In this document: positions 18,776 through 28,281 of the stretch, piece after piece
Position numbering within the stretch: the first letter of the stretch is position 1
Layout of the letters: each line of letters starts with the position of its first letter
Source of the DNA: Muribaculaceae bacterium
GTDB lineage: Bacteria > Bacteroidota > Bacteroidia > Bacteroidales > Muribaculaceae
Length of the DNA: 39,458 bases
NCBI GenBank assembly: GCA_029060625.1
Contig: JAIDTO010000319.1
Span: 1 to 39,458 of the forward strand
Direction: 5' to 3'
Notes under the pieces: model-generated
Told to the model about the DNA's origin: nothing
Seen by the model: only the letters and a program-made list of their open reading frames with translations
The model's database searches: none
Made by a program: the position numbers and the translations under genes

Positions 18776-19495
18776 ATGGCGCATATAAAGATTCCGCAAG
18801 TTGATGTTGACTTATGGAATAAATATAAAGTTAAGTTTACTCCACATACAGATGTCAACATTATCGTAGGCATAAATGGAAGTGGAAAGACTACTCTTCT
18901 TTCTGAGATCGAGAAGACTCTCCCGAAAGGAGCCCACATCTATATCCCATCTATTGACAATCTCATTACGCGTGATAAGCGTAAGAAGGAGACTGCCCTC
19001 ACACAAGATCTTGATTCATTTATCTACGATATGAAGACAGGACCCTCCCTAATGTATTACCGTATGTCGATGCTTGATGCACCTATTGATAAGCAGGCTA
19101 AAGTCAGAGAGCGACTCGCTGCATTCTGCGACGTTGTCAATAGTCTTTTCAAAGACACGGGAAAACAAATAGAAATAGAAGGTAATAAATTCATAATTAA
19201 CGCAAACGGAACTCTTCTAACTTCCAACGATCTTTCTTCTGGAGAAAAGCTAATACTTCTCCTTATGCTGAGAGTTTTCTTGTTGGATGAGAAAGAATCG
19301 GTTGTATTGATTGACGAGCCGGAAAACTCTCTTGATATCAGTTGGCAGTATAAGCTGATTGATATATTGACGTGTCTTAATCCGAATGCACAGTTCTTTA
19401 TTACTACGCATTCTCCCAGTATCTTTGGCAATGGCTGGGGAAACAAGATCATTTATATGGAAGATGTCACCACTAAGATTGATAAAGACGTATGA
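18776..19495 (+). CDS. AAA/ABC-type ATPase (short RecF/OLD-like)
   Basis: Walker A GINGSGKTT; LSSGEKLILLLML; Walker B VVLIDEPENSLD; FITTHSP. Confidence 0.85.
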   Translation: MAHIKIPQVDVDLWNKYKVKFTPHTDVNIIVGINGSGKTTLLSEIEKTLPKGAHIYIPSIDNLITRDKRKKETALTQDLDSFIYDMKTGPSLMYYRMSMLDAPIDKQAKVRERLAAFCDVVNSLFKDTGKQIEIEGNKFIINANGTLLTSNDLSSGEKLILLLMLRVFLLDEKESVVLIDEPENSLDISWQYKLIDILTCLNPNAQFFITTHSPSIFGNGWGNKIIYMEDVTTKIDKDV

Positions 19496-19552
19496 GCTAC
19501 ATAAAGTTAGCGATAATCTGCAATCTTTATTTGTTTTTATTAAAAATGAGCT

Positions 19553-19696
19553 ATGACAAAATATCATGAGGAATCAATAGCCAAGAAAAAGGCATCAATA
19601 GAGTGTTGGAAGAAGCAACCGCTGAAGCCCGAAGAATATCGCTCGCAATTCAAGAGGTTGCGGGAACAACGTCTTGCAAGGGAGTCCAAATCCTGA
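19553..19696 (+). CDS. Small basic ORF, unknown
   Basis: MTKYHEESIAKKKASIECWKKQPLKPEEYRSQFKRLREQRLARESKS*, between the ATPase and RhuM. Confidence 0.25.
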   Translation: MTKYHEESIAKKKASIECWKKQPLKPEEYRSQFKRLREQRLARESKS

Positions 19697-19805
19697 GTAA
19701 CCGTTCATTCACACTGATCGTCAAGCATCAATTGAGGAAATAGCCAGGTCATTAACCCTCATGGCGTTTATTCCAATGATTGACGGATATACTTTCTTTT
19801 TTCCT

Positions 19806-19836
19806 TTTGTGAAGACAAATATTTTTACTAAATTTG
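19806..19836 (+). promoter_or_regulatory. Putative promoter of the rhuM-like gene
   Basis: TTTG (19806-19809), 19-nt spacer, TAAATTTG (19829-19836), ending 4 nt before the ATG. Confidence 0.6.
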
Positions 19837-19840
19837 CATC

Positions 19841-20716
19841 ATGGAAGCAGAAAATGAAATAATTCTATATCAGCCGGATTCTACATTCTCTTTAGATGTA
19901 AGGGTTGAAAAAGATACTGTCTGGCTTACACAGCCTCAGATTGCTGAATTGTTTGGTACACAACGTCCGGCAATTACAAAACACTTATCAAATATATTCA
20001 AATGTGGTGAGTTAGAAGAAAAATCAGTATGTTCCATTTTGGAACATACTGCTTCGGACGGCAAAAATTATAGTACCAAATTTTACAATTTGGATGCTAT
20101 TCTATCTGTTGGTTATAGAGTCAACAGTGTTAATGCAACAAAATTCCGGCAGTGGGCTAATAAAGTCCTAAAAGATTATTTGCTCCGCGGATATAGCATC
20201 AACCAGTGTTTATTGAATATGGAAAGAAGGATAGATGACAGGCTTCTTGACCATGATAAAAGATTGGACTCTCTTACTGACAAGGTCGATTTCATTGTCA
20301 GGACTTCTCTTCCTCCTATTGAAGGTATCTTCTTTGAAGATCGTATATTTGATGCCTATGCTTTAGTGTGCGACTTGATTCAGAGTGCAAAGAAAAGGAT
20401 TGTGCTTATCGATAACTATGCTGACTATTCGGTGCTACAGCAACTTGACAAACGAGTTGCTGGGGTTTCAGCCTTAATTTATACTTCCGATAAAAATGAG
20501 ACAATTAAGAACGACTTAAAACGCCATAATAAACAATATCCTCCCATTGAACTAAAAATCTATAAGAAGGCTCATGACAGATTCCTGATTATAGACAATA
20601 TTATCTACCATATAGGAGCATCCTTGAAGGATCTAGGTAAGAAACTTTTTGCTTTCTCCCGGATGGAAGAGATGACAGCCGATGAACTGCTTTCCCGCAT
20701 CACATCCAAAGCATAA
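19841..20716 (+). CDS. RhuM-family protein with PLD-like C-terminal region
   Basis: N-terminal EIILYQPDSTFSLDVRVEKDTVWLTQPQIAELFGTQRPAITKHLSNIF; C-terminal HDRFLIIDNIIYHIGASLKDLGKKLFAFSRM. Confidence 0.85.
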   Translation: MEAENEIILYQPDSTFSLDVRVEKDTVWLTQPQIAELFGTQRPAITKHLSNIFKCGELEEKSVCSILEHTASDGKNYSTKFYNLDAILSVGYRVNSVNATKFRQWANKVLKDYLLRGYSINQCLLNMERRIDDRLLDHDKRLDSLTDKVDFIVRTSLPPIEGIFFEDRIFDAYALVCDLIQSAKKRIVLIDNYADYSVLQQLDKRVAGVSALIYTSDKNETIKNDLKRHNKQYPPIELKIYKKAHDRFLIIDNIIYHIGASLKDLGKKLFAFSRMEEMTADELLSRITSKA

Positions 20717-20929
20717 CACAAAAGTATACGAAGACGATTCTCATCTTTAAGAAATATATCCCTTAATTGATGTCTACCAATTGGTCCCAACCGGCAGGAA
20801 GTAAATAAAACGACCCCCACATTTGAGCATTGTTAAGAGGCTTGGGGGCTAGTGTTGCAAAGTTAGTGAATTTTTTTATTTCGCCAAATATATACAAAAT
20901 CTTTGTGATTTTCACAATAAAATTATCAT

Positions 20930-21676
20930 GTGGAAAGAGTAATCGATAGTATTCTTTGTCAAAAAAGAAAAAATTTAAAATACAAATATAGCTCAAAAAT
21001 AACTCCTGATCGCTCTATAAGTGTCGAAGCAATCAAGGAGGCGAAGAAACTGAAAGCAAGAAGATACAGAAACCGACGTCTCGGTGATTTTCTAAAGGAA
21101 CTTGGACTTACAGAAGGTCGTGCCACAGGTATTCCTACCATCCAAAAGCATCTTAGGCTTAATGGTAATGCTCCGGCTACCATTGAAACAGATGATGATC
21201 GCACCTATTTCCTTATGACTATTCCATGCCGAGAAGATATGATCGGACAAAATGATATAGATCCGGCTAATCAAGTTGAAGACTTTCAGCAGAATGACGC
21301 CCGACTTGAACAGATACTTGGACAATCATTTGTAAAAGTTCAAAACATTGTATACCAATCATCTATAATAGATAAGCGGCAACTTTTACAGATACTTGAA
21401 CAGTTATCTGTAAAAGTCTGGAATAAGTCAAAAAAACCGATTGACAAAGAAGTCTTGAGCCGATTGACTATTGAGATGATAGAATTTTTAAGGATTAATC
21501 CCTCTACCATCAAACAACTATTGGAATTTCTTAACTATTCAAATAGTCCTGAATTTCGGAGAAAAATTCTCAACCCAATGATTGAGTTAGGCTTCATTGT
21601 AATGAAGAATCCGGATAAACCCACCAGTTCAAAACAGCAGTATCTATTAACTGATAAGGCTCTTGAACTTTTTTGA
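20930..21676 (+). pseudogene. 5'-truncated AlbA_2/RecG-like ATP-binding transcriptional regulator fragment
   Basis: Homologous-looking part begins mid-protein (TPDRSISVEAIKEAKKLKARRYRNRRLGDFLKELGLTEGRATGIPTIQKHL); no N-terminal domain in any frame upstream. Confidence 0.65.
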
Positions 21677-22020
21677 TAATTTTATTCTTTTCAGATACAA
21701 CTTGTAAATAACGATTTATAAGTCTATCATATTGATAATTTGAATCTTAACATACTTGTAAATAAACTTGTAAATCAAATTTCGCAAGTCTATTTACAGG
21801 TCGTATAGCTTGCAGATACTATTTCTTTCCGAAATTCGTTATATTTACACCGACAAGTGAGAGAACTTGAACGCGATTACGACTTATCAGTTTACGCAAT
21901 ACGATGCAGAACGCAGCAGTTGGATTAAGTAGCAAATGTTGGCGTAGTAATATTTAGTAATGCAAATTATTGGTATTCAAGATATAGTTTTGGTGGGGTT
22001 TCCCCAACCGGATCACATAG

Positions 22021-22056
22021 AAAGGGAGATGGATTCTTTTAACCATCTCCCTTTTA
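22021..22056. terminator. Hairpin/terminator AAAGGGAGATGG...CCATCTCCCTTTta
   Basis: 12-bp stem, 10-nt loop; related in sequence to the palindrome at 9199-9245. Confidence 0.55.
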
Positions 22057-22150
22057 AAGTACAATCTATAAATTATAAAGGATCTGAGTAGTGCGAGGTG
22101 TCGGCTGTTGGGACTCAGTATTTAGTAGCGGTGAGGAGCGATGTTTCGCT

Positions 22151-23038
22151 TTATTTTTGGATTGGGGTGACTGTGTAGCCGGCTTTTTTTAGACCTTCGA
22201 TTAATCCCTTGTCGCCTGCAAGATGCAATGCTCCTACTGCTACAAATGTGGGACCTTGTTCAAATATGGCTGGCAGTGTTGAGAGCCAGTCGGTGTTTCT
22301 CCTGTCGAGCACGGCTTCCATGAATTCAGGATGTGAGTCATCCTTCATGCTGAGGTCATACATGGTTTTGAGATCTTGTTTGATGTAGGCGTCAGAAAGA
22401 GTCTTTGTCTGTTCCATGGCATCTTCTGGATCCTTAAGTAAATCGACAAGCGCTTCGGCTTGTACTGAAATAGGAGTGAAGTCGTAGAGCAATACTGCTT
22501 GCTGTTCGGCTGTCTCGAGCGGTATGATCGTCTTGCCCGCAGCCTTACCCGTAGTCTGAAACCATGAGTCGAGTTGTGCCTGAGGGTCGAAGCCCGGCAT
22601 TGATTCAGCACACATTCCCACTACTGCCATTGCACTTACTACCATTGGTTTCATTCCTTCAAGCATGCTGAGTTCCATTCCCGGCATAGGAGCCCACTTC
22701 TTGAACTCAACACTTATCACTTTCATGTCTTCAGGGCTTATCACCTTTGATAGTGTACTGTCTGCCGGAGCCATCATGTGAGGTCGCAGAGCCAGTGCAA
22801 GCGCCATTTGGTCTTGCGTCATATCTATCTCGCCAACAATCTGAGTCGCGGCATTAAATGGCTCGATGGCACCGAATTGCTCTGCCACGGATAAAGGAGC
22901 CACATGGTGGGTTCCAAAAACGTATGAAGGAGATTTCAGTCCATTCCCTTCAATCTTGTAGAGTATCTGACCGGATACGGAACCGGCAGAAACAATCACC
23001 ATTCCGGTGAGCATTGCTTTAAGAAAAATCTTTTTCAT
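22151..23038 (-). CDS. TraB/GumN-family protein
   Basis: Signal peptide, ILYKIEGNGLKSPSYVFGTHH near the N-terminus, VAVGALHLAGDKGLIEGLKKAGYTVTPI at the C-terminus. Confidence 0.9.
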   Translation of the reverse strand: MKKIFLKAMLTGMVIVSAGSVSGQILYKIEGNGLKSPSYVFGTHHVAPLSVAEQFGAIEPFNAATQIVGEIDMTQDQMALALALRPHMMAPADSTLSKVISPEDMKVISVEFKKWAPMPGMELSMLEGMKPMVVSAMAVVGMCAESMPGFDPQAQLDSWFQTTGKAAGKTIIPLETAEQQAVLLYDFTPISVQAEALVDLLKDPEDAMEQTKTLSDAYIKQDLKTMYDLSMKDDSHPEFMEAVLDRRNTDWLSTLPAIFEQGPTFVAVGALHLAGDKGLIEGLKKAGYTVTPIQK

Positions 23039-23171
23039 GTCTAATATGTTACGTTTTATTTTTCATTAGACGCGCCTTAGGCTCTAAAAATTACACTTAT
23101 CTCAATTCTTTCAAAAAAATATTTCTATTTTGGGGAGCTAATGATGCTGATAATAATCACGTCTATATCAT

Positions 23172-23277
23172 GAAGCGCCTCTCCGAGGCTGCTGAGCCTT
23201 TGGTTGGGTAGCCCCGGACTGAAGTCCGGGGTTTTGGCATGTTGGCAGCTCTCCGAGCTGTCAAGTTTGTGACAAAC
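23172..23277. repeat. REP/BIME-like cluster of palindromes with a 5' GTAG
   Basis: GTAG + CCCCGGACT-ga-AGTCCGGGG (23208-23231), flanked by GCCTC-tcc-GAGGC and CAGCTC-tcc-GAGCTG hairpins with the same loop, then GTTTG-tga-CAAAC. Confidence 0.7.
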
Positions 23278-23406
23278 CTGGTGTGCGAATGGTGGGGGAG
23301 ATAAATAAAGTGTCATCGTTGGTATTCAAATTATTTTGGAGTATTGGTTGTGGTAAAACAAGATTGAGGGGGTAGGTGTTATAAATTAAAAGTGATAAGT
23401 AGGAAT

Positions 23407-23434
23407 GCATAATTCATAATGCATAATGCATAAT
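23407..23434. repeat. Heptamer array gcataat-tcataat-gcataat-gcataat
   Basis: Four 7-mers in register upstream of rnr. Confidence 0.6.
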
Positions 23435-23560
23435 TGTTAGACTCTGAAATTCAGATGATAAAACATTTATGATATTATACTTTTAATTTGTCAAACTACT
23501 TAATGCTTTGGGTAACTGATTTTTCAGCTTATCTCCAATCTAATATCTAATACTCATATT

Positions 23561-25786
23561 ATGAAAAAGAATTCCACTGCAAAGCCTTCGAAACGTATGA
23601 GAAAGGCTGAACTTCAAAATAAAATATTGGCTTTCCTTGAGAAGGAAAACCGTCAGTCGTTTAATTATAAACAGATTGCCTTTGCCATCGATGCCCAAGA
23701 TTTTAAGATGGATGTCATAAATCTTCTTGATGAACTGGCGGCCAACGATGTCATACAGGAAATAGGTCTTGGCAAGTACAAGGCTCCGGCAAACCGTGGC
23801 TCTGAAAATGTAGGTGTTTTCATCCGTAGATCAAATGGTAAAAACGCTGTCTCTATCGACGACGAGCAAATAATGGTGGCGGAACGCAATTCTATGCATG
23901 CTCTCAATGGCGACAAGGTGCGCGTCATGATTTCAGCCGCACGCAAGGGTGTAGAGCCGGAAGCTCAGGTGCTTGAAATCATAGAGGCTAAAGACCAGGT
24001 TTTCATCGGCGAACTAATTGTGGACAAGAACGGAGCGCGACTCGTGCCTGACTCAAAGTTTCTTGCTGCCGATATCATCCTTAACCGAAATAAGTTGAAA
24101 GGTGGCAAGAATGGTGATAAGGCAATAGCACGCATCACAATGTGGAAAGACGAAGAAATGTGTCCTCGTGGCGAGATAGTGGATATCCTTGGTAAGAAAG
24201 GTGAAAACAACGCTGAGATGCATGCTATTCTTGCCGAATTTGGTCTTCCTTATAAGTATCCGGAAAATGTAGAGAAAGCTGCCGACAAGATTGGAGCGGG
24301 AATCACTCCTGAGGAAGTCGCCAAACGCGAAGATTTCCGTAGCATAACCACCTTCACAATTGATCCTCGCGATGCGAAAGACTTTGACGATGCTCTCTCT
24401 ATCCGTACGCTTGCCAACGGCAACTATGAGGTAGGCGTGCACATAGCAGATGTCACTCACTACGTAACTCCCGGCAGCATCATCGACAAGGAGGCTCAGA
24501 AACGTGCTACTTCAGTTTACTTGGTAGACCGTACAATCCCAATGCTCCCCGAGCATCTGAGCAACGGTATTTGCTCGCTTCGTCCTGATGAGGAGAAACT
24601 TACTTTCTCAGCTATCTTTGAGATGGACAAAAATGCCAATGTCATCAATAGCCGTATAGGTCGCACCGTAATCAAGAGCGACCGTCGATTCACTTACGAA
24701 GAGGCTCAGGAAAGGATTGAGACCAAGCAAGGTGACTATTCAACAGAGATAAATATACTCAATGATCTTGCCCAACAGCTTCGCAAGCGTAGGTATGAAA
24801 ACGGAGCTTTGGAATTCGACCGCGCTGAGGTGCGTTTCGACATTGACAAGGACGGAAAGCCAATCAGTGTCTATTTTAAAGAGTCGAAGGAAGCCAACAA
24901 ACTCATCGAAGAGTTCATGCTTCTCGCCAACATTGCTGTTGCTGAGAAAATTGGCAAGGTGCCAAAGGGAAAGAAGGCAAAGACATTCGTATATCGGGTG
25001 CATGATAAACCGGATGAAGAAAAACTTGCTAACCTCAGTAGCATAGCTGCCCGCTTCGGTTTCAAGATCAATGCTGACGGTAGGGCTACTCAAGTCAACA
25101 AGAGCCTAAATCGAATGCTCAAGGATGTAAAAGGGCGAGGAGAGGAGAATATGCTCTCGATGCTTGCCATACGTTCTATGGCAAAGGCTATCTATACTAC
25201 AGACAATGTCGGTCACTACGGTTTGGCTGTACCTTACTACACTCACTTCACTTCCCCAATCCGTCGCTTCCCTGACATGATGGTGCATCGACTTCTCGAA
25301 CGTTATGCCGACGGAGGAAGGTCAGTTGATAAGGTCAAACTCGAAGATCAGTGTAAGCATTCTTCTGACATGGAGCAGTTGGCAGCCAATGCTGAACGCG
25401 CTTCAATACGCTATAAGCAAGTGGAATATATGCGTGATCGTCTTGGAGAAGTCTACGAAGGGGTAATCTCCGGAGTCACCGAATGGGGCGTCTATGTCGA
25501 ACTCGACGAGAATATGTGCGAAGGATTGGTTCCGGTGCGCGATCTTGCCGATGATTATTATGACTACGACGAGAAAAACTATTGTCTCACAGGACGAAAG
25601 ACCCACAAGAAATACACTCTTGGCGATCGAGTGAAAGTACAAGTTGCTCGAGCCGACCTTGACAAGAAGCAGCTTGATTTCGCCCTTCTTTCCGATGACG
25701 GAAATCCCAACAAGCCATTGAAGGAGAAAAATAAGAAGCACGGCCGTAACCAGCCAAAATCTGGAAGTCGCTCAAAGAAAAAATAA
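23561..25786 (+). CDS. rnr: Ribonuclease R
   Basis: 741 aa; RNB signature TIDPRDAKDFDDALS, HIADVTHYV, YYTHFTSPIRRFPDMMVHR; C-terminal S1 domain and basic tail. Confidence 0.97.
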   Translation: MKKNSTAKPSKRMRKAELQNKILAFLEKENRQSFNYKQIAFAIDAQDFKMDVINLLDELAANDVIQEIGLGKYKAPANRGSENVGVFIRRSNGKNAVSIDDEQIMVAERNSMHALNGDKVRVMISAARKGVEPEAQVLEIIEAKDQVFIGELIVDKNGARLVPDSKFLAADIILNRNKLKGGKNGDKAIARITMWKDEEMCPRGEIVDILGKKGENNAEMHAILAEFGLPYKYPENVEKAADKIGAGITPEEVAKREDFRSITTFTIDPRDAKDFDDALSIRTLANGNYEVGVHIADVTHYVTPGSIIDKEAQKRATSVYLVDRTIPMLPEHLSNGICSLRPDEEKLTFSAIFEMDKNANVINSRIGRTVIKSDRRFTYEEAQERIETKQGDYSTEINILNDLAQQLRKRRYENGALEFDRAEVRFDIDKDGKPISVYFKESKEANKLIEEFMLLANIAVAEKIGKVPKGKKAKTFVYRVHDKPDEEKLANLSSIAARFGFKINADGRATQVNKSLNRMLKDVKGRGEENMLSMLAIRSMAKAIYTTDNVGHYGLAVPYYTHFTSPIRRFPDMMVHRLLERYADGGRSVDKVKLEDQCKHSSDMEQLAANAERASIRYKQVEYMRDRLGEVYEGVISGVTEWGVYVELDENMCEGLVPVRDLADDYYDYDEKNYCLTGRKTHKKYTLGDRVKVQVARADLDKKQLDFALLSDDGNPNKPLKEKNKKHGRNQPKSGSRSKKK

Positions 25787-25860
25787 AGTATTAGTTTTTA
25801 GAGGCGAACGGTTCGTGCAACCCAAATATGAATCATTTTAAAAATTTTTAAGGAAAAATA

Positions 25861-25892
25861 TTTGGCAGATTCCGTAAAAAGCAGTAATTTTG
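25861..25892 (+). promoter_or_regulatory. Putative promoter of the tRNA gene
   Basis: TTTG (25861-25864), 20-nt spacer, TAATTTTG (25885-25892). Confidence 0.5.
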
Positions 25893-25996
25893 CACTCGGA
25901 TGAGCCCTCCACGACCAGCTCCCCGTAAATCCCCCAGATCTTGACCGAAGCAAGGGTAGCGGGTTGAGCGGTGCGATGAAGTAAGTTCATCCACCT

Positions 25997-26070
25997 GCCT
26001 CTTTAGCTCAGTTGGCCAGAGCACGTGATTTGTAATCTCGGGGTCGTTGGTTCGAATCCGACAAGAGGCT
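25997..26070 (+). tRNA. tRNA-Thr (anticodon TGT)
   Basis: Acceptor GCCTCTT/AAGAGGC, D-arm GCTCAGTTGGCCAGAGC, anticodon loop tTGTaa, T-loop TTCGAAT. Confidence 0.93.
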
Positions 26071-26192
26071 CCCCCAAGAAGGCGAGACGGCAATAGCCGG
26101 CTCGCTTTCTTTTTAACTATGAATGATAAATTATACATCACTTCAAAAAATTCTAAATTCCAAATTCCCGATTCTAAATTCTATATTAAAAA

Positions 26193-26510
26193 ATGTATAT
26201 ATTCAATATCACATACGTCATCCCATCCAAACGCAAGGATTCATTCATCGAATGGGCCAAGGGCGAGGCACGCCTCGTGGCTTCATCAGAAAAACTACGA
26301 GACTATAAGGTCTTAACGGTTGCCGCAATCCCCGGCGACAAGGATTTTGCCAAGCAAGACGAAAAGAACTTCTCGGTGCAGCTTTACTTTGACTCCATAT
26401 CCGACTGCCGCCAATGGAACGAGCACACCTTCCACTCCCTCATGGAAGCCTACGCCAAATGGCACGGCCCCAATCCCCTCTTCTTCGCCACAATACTAAA
26501 AGAGTTCTAA
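26193..26510 (+). CDS. DUF4286-family protein
   Basis: 105 aa MYIFNITYVIPSKRKDSFIEWAKGEARLVAS...; next to ruvC. Confidence 0.75.
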   Translation: MYIFNITYVIPSKRKDSFIEWAKGEARLVASSEKLRDYKVLTVAAIPGDKDFAKQDEKNFSVQLYFDSISDCRQWNEHTFHSLMEAYAKWHGPNPLFFATILKEF

Positions 26511-26540
26511 TCAGCTAACGATAATTATGCATTTTGCATT

Positions 26541-27131
26541 ATGAATTATGAATTAAACCTAAAGGATTACGACCGCATAATAATGGGCATTGACCCCGGC
26601 ACAAACGTGATGGGCTATGGAGTTTTGGGCATTATCGGCAAAAAAGCCGAGGTTATCGTAATGGGGGTAATCCAGCTAAACCGCTTCGAAACCCACTATC
26701 TCCGCCTTGGCCGTATCTATGAGCGGGTCAGCGGACTTGTGCAGCAGTATCTCCCCGACGAACTTGCCATCGAAGCCCCGTTTTTCGGCAAAAACGTACA
26801 GTCAATGCTCAAACTCGGGCGTGCCCAGGGTGTAGCTATGGCTGCGGCGCTTGCCCGCGACATACCTATCACCGAATACCCTCCTCTCAATGTGAAGAAA
26901 GCCGTCACAGGTAACGGCCAAGCCTCAAAAGAACAGGTAGCCAATATGCTGAAGCATCTCCTCTCCATTCCTGAAGAGAAGATGCCCGATGCTCTTGATG
27001 CCACCGACGCCTTAGCCGTGGCGCTATGCCATATGTATGAATCTCAAAAGCCTGCCATCGCCAAGGGTCCCAAATCCTGGAAAGACTTCCTCGCCAAAAA
27101 CCCCGACCGCATAGCCCCGAGACTCAAATGA
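26541..27131 (+). CDS. ruvC: Crossover junction endodeoxyribonuclease RuvC
   Basis: [62 protein letters not shown]. Confidence 0.95.
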   Translation: MNYELNLKDYDRIIMGIDPGTNVMGYGVLGIIGKKAEVIVMGVIQLNRFETHYLRLGRIYERVSGLVQQYLPDELAIEAPFFGKNVQSMLKLGRAQGVAMAAALARDIPITEYPPLNVKKAVTGNGQASKEQVANMLKHLLSIPEEKMPDALDATDALAVALCHMYESQKPAIAKGPKSWKDFLAKNPDRIAPRLK

Positions 27132-27140
27132 ACTCTATGC

Positions 27141-27210
27141 TTAAGCATGATGAATTATAGCAAATCATGATTGATCATGTTAAATCATGATGCAACATGA
27201 CTCATCATGA
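27141..27210. repeat. Decamer-register array around CATGA
   Basis: CATGA/CATGT recurs at 10-bp steps: ttaagCATGA tgaattatag caaatCATGA ttgatCATGT taaatCATGA tgcaaCATGA ctcatCATGA. Confidence 0.65.
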
Positions 27211-27218
27211 ATCTCACT

Positions 27219-28199
27219 CTATTGCTTAAACAAATCTTTTATTGACCCGAGCGAAGACAGCACCGAAGTAGCCTCATAAGGCATATAGACAGTCTTGTTG
27301 TCCTGGCCCTCAGCCATGCTCTTAAGCGTCTCGATATATTTCTGGGCAAGCATATAGGCTGCCGGATCCGTTTGCGACTGAGCCACTGCATCCGCAACAT
27401 TCCGGATAGCGTCCGCCTCTGCCTGAGCGCGAAGCACCTGTGCTCTCGCCTCACCCTCAGCCTTAAGTATGGCTGCCTGCTTCTCCGCCTCTGCCTTATT
27501 GATCTGCGACATCTTCTGTCCCTCCGAACGAAGTATCAGCGACTGCTTCTCCCCTTCTGCATTAAGGATCTCAGCACGGCGGTTGCGCTCTGCCTGCATC
27601 TGCTTCTCCATAGCCACACGCACACTTTCGGGCGGAGTGATATCCTGAAGCTCTACGCGGTTCACCTTCACGCCCCATTTGTTGGTGGCATCGTCAAGGA
27701 TCGACTGAAGTTTTGCATTGATGGTGTCGCGGGAAGTCAAGGTCTCATCAAGTTCCAATTCGCCTATCACATTGCGAAGCGAAGTCTGCGTCAGTTTCTC
27801 GATGGCATTTGGAAGATTATCTATCTCATATACCGACTTCTTCGGGTCTACAATCTGAAAATAGAGAAGTGCATTGATCTCTGTTGTCACATTATCACGA
27901 GTGATCACCTGCTGAGAAGGAAAGTCATACACCTGTTCCCTCAAGTCGATCACTGTCGTAGTGATCATCCTCAAGCCTCCACGTCCGAAAGCACCGCTCG
28001 GCTCAATCTTACGCGTATAGATCACCTTTGGCTTATCTATAAAAGGAATGATGAAATTAAGACCCGGCTGAAGCACTGAATGAAACTTCCCGAGTCGCTC
28101 CACCACCTTCGTTTCAGACTGGGGCACCACTTTCACCCCCGCCATAATCACCACCACTACCAGCAGCAATATCACCGCAGCTACAATAATCGTCGTCAT
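27219..28199 (-). CDS. SPFH/stomatin-like (slipin, QmcA-type) membrane protein
   Basis: N-terminal TM, VPQSETKVVERLGKFHSVLQPGLNFIIPFIDK; coiled AEAEKQAAILKAEGEARAQVLRAQAEADA. Confidence 0.93.
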   Translation of the reverse strand: MTTIIVAAVILLLVVVVIMAGVKVVPQSETKVVERLGKFHSVLQPGLNFIIPFIDKPKVIYTRKIEPSGAFGRGGLRMITTTVIDLREQVYDFPSQQVITRDNVTTEINALLYFQIVDPKKSVYEIDNLPNAIEKLTQTSLRNVIGELELDETLTSRDTINAKLQSILDDATNKWGVKVNRVELQDITPPESVRVAMEKQMQAERNRRAEILNAEGEKQSLILRSEGQKMSQINKAEAEKQAAILKAEGEARAQVLRAQAEADAIRNVADAVAQSQTDPAAYMLAQKYIETLKSMAEGQDNKTVYMPYEATSVLSSLGSIKDLFKQ

Positions 28200-28281
28200 A
28201 CTTCTATTTATTTTTTATTCTAATACTTCACTTTCTCCCAATTCCCCACCCAATTTATAGACAATCGTTGATCATTGATCA

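Noticed and set aside
25997-26070. tRNA-Thr as integration site of the ICE
   Set aside because: No duplicated 3' tRNA end or integrase was seen nearby, and the tra/mob region lies about 18 kb away across core genes.
25848-26141. 97-aa minus-strand ORF (..CRIRTNDPEITNHVLWPTELKR..)
   Set aside because: It is the antisense of the tRNA-Thr gene, a well-known type of spurious annotation.
27372-28079. 235-aa plus-strand ORF opposite the SPFH gene
   Set aside because: Antisense shadow of a clearly coding gene; Leu/Arg/His/Cys-rich composition typical of a complementary frame.
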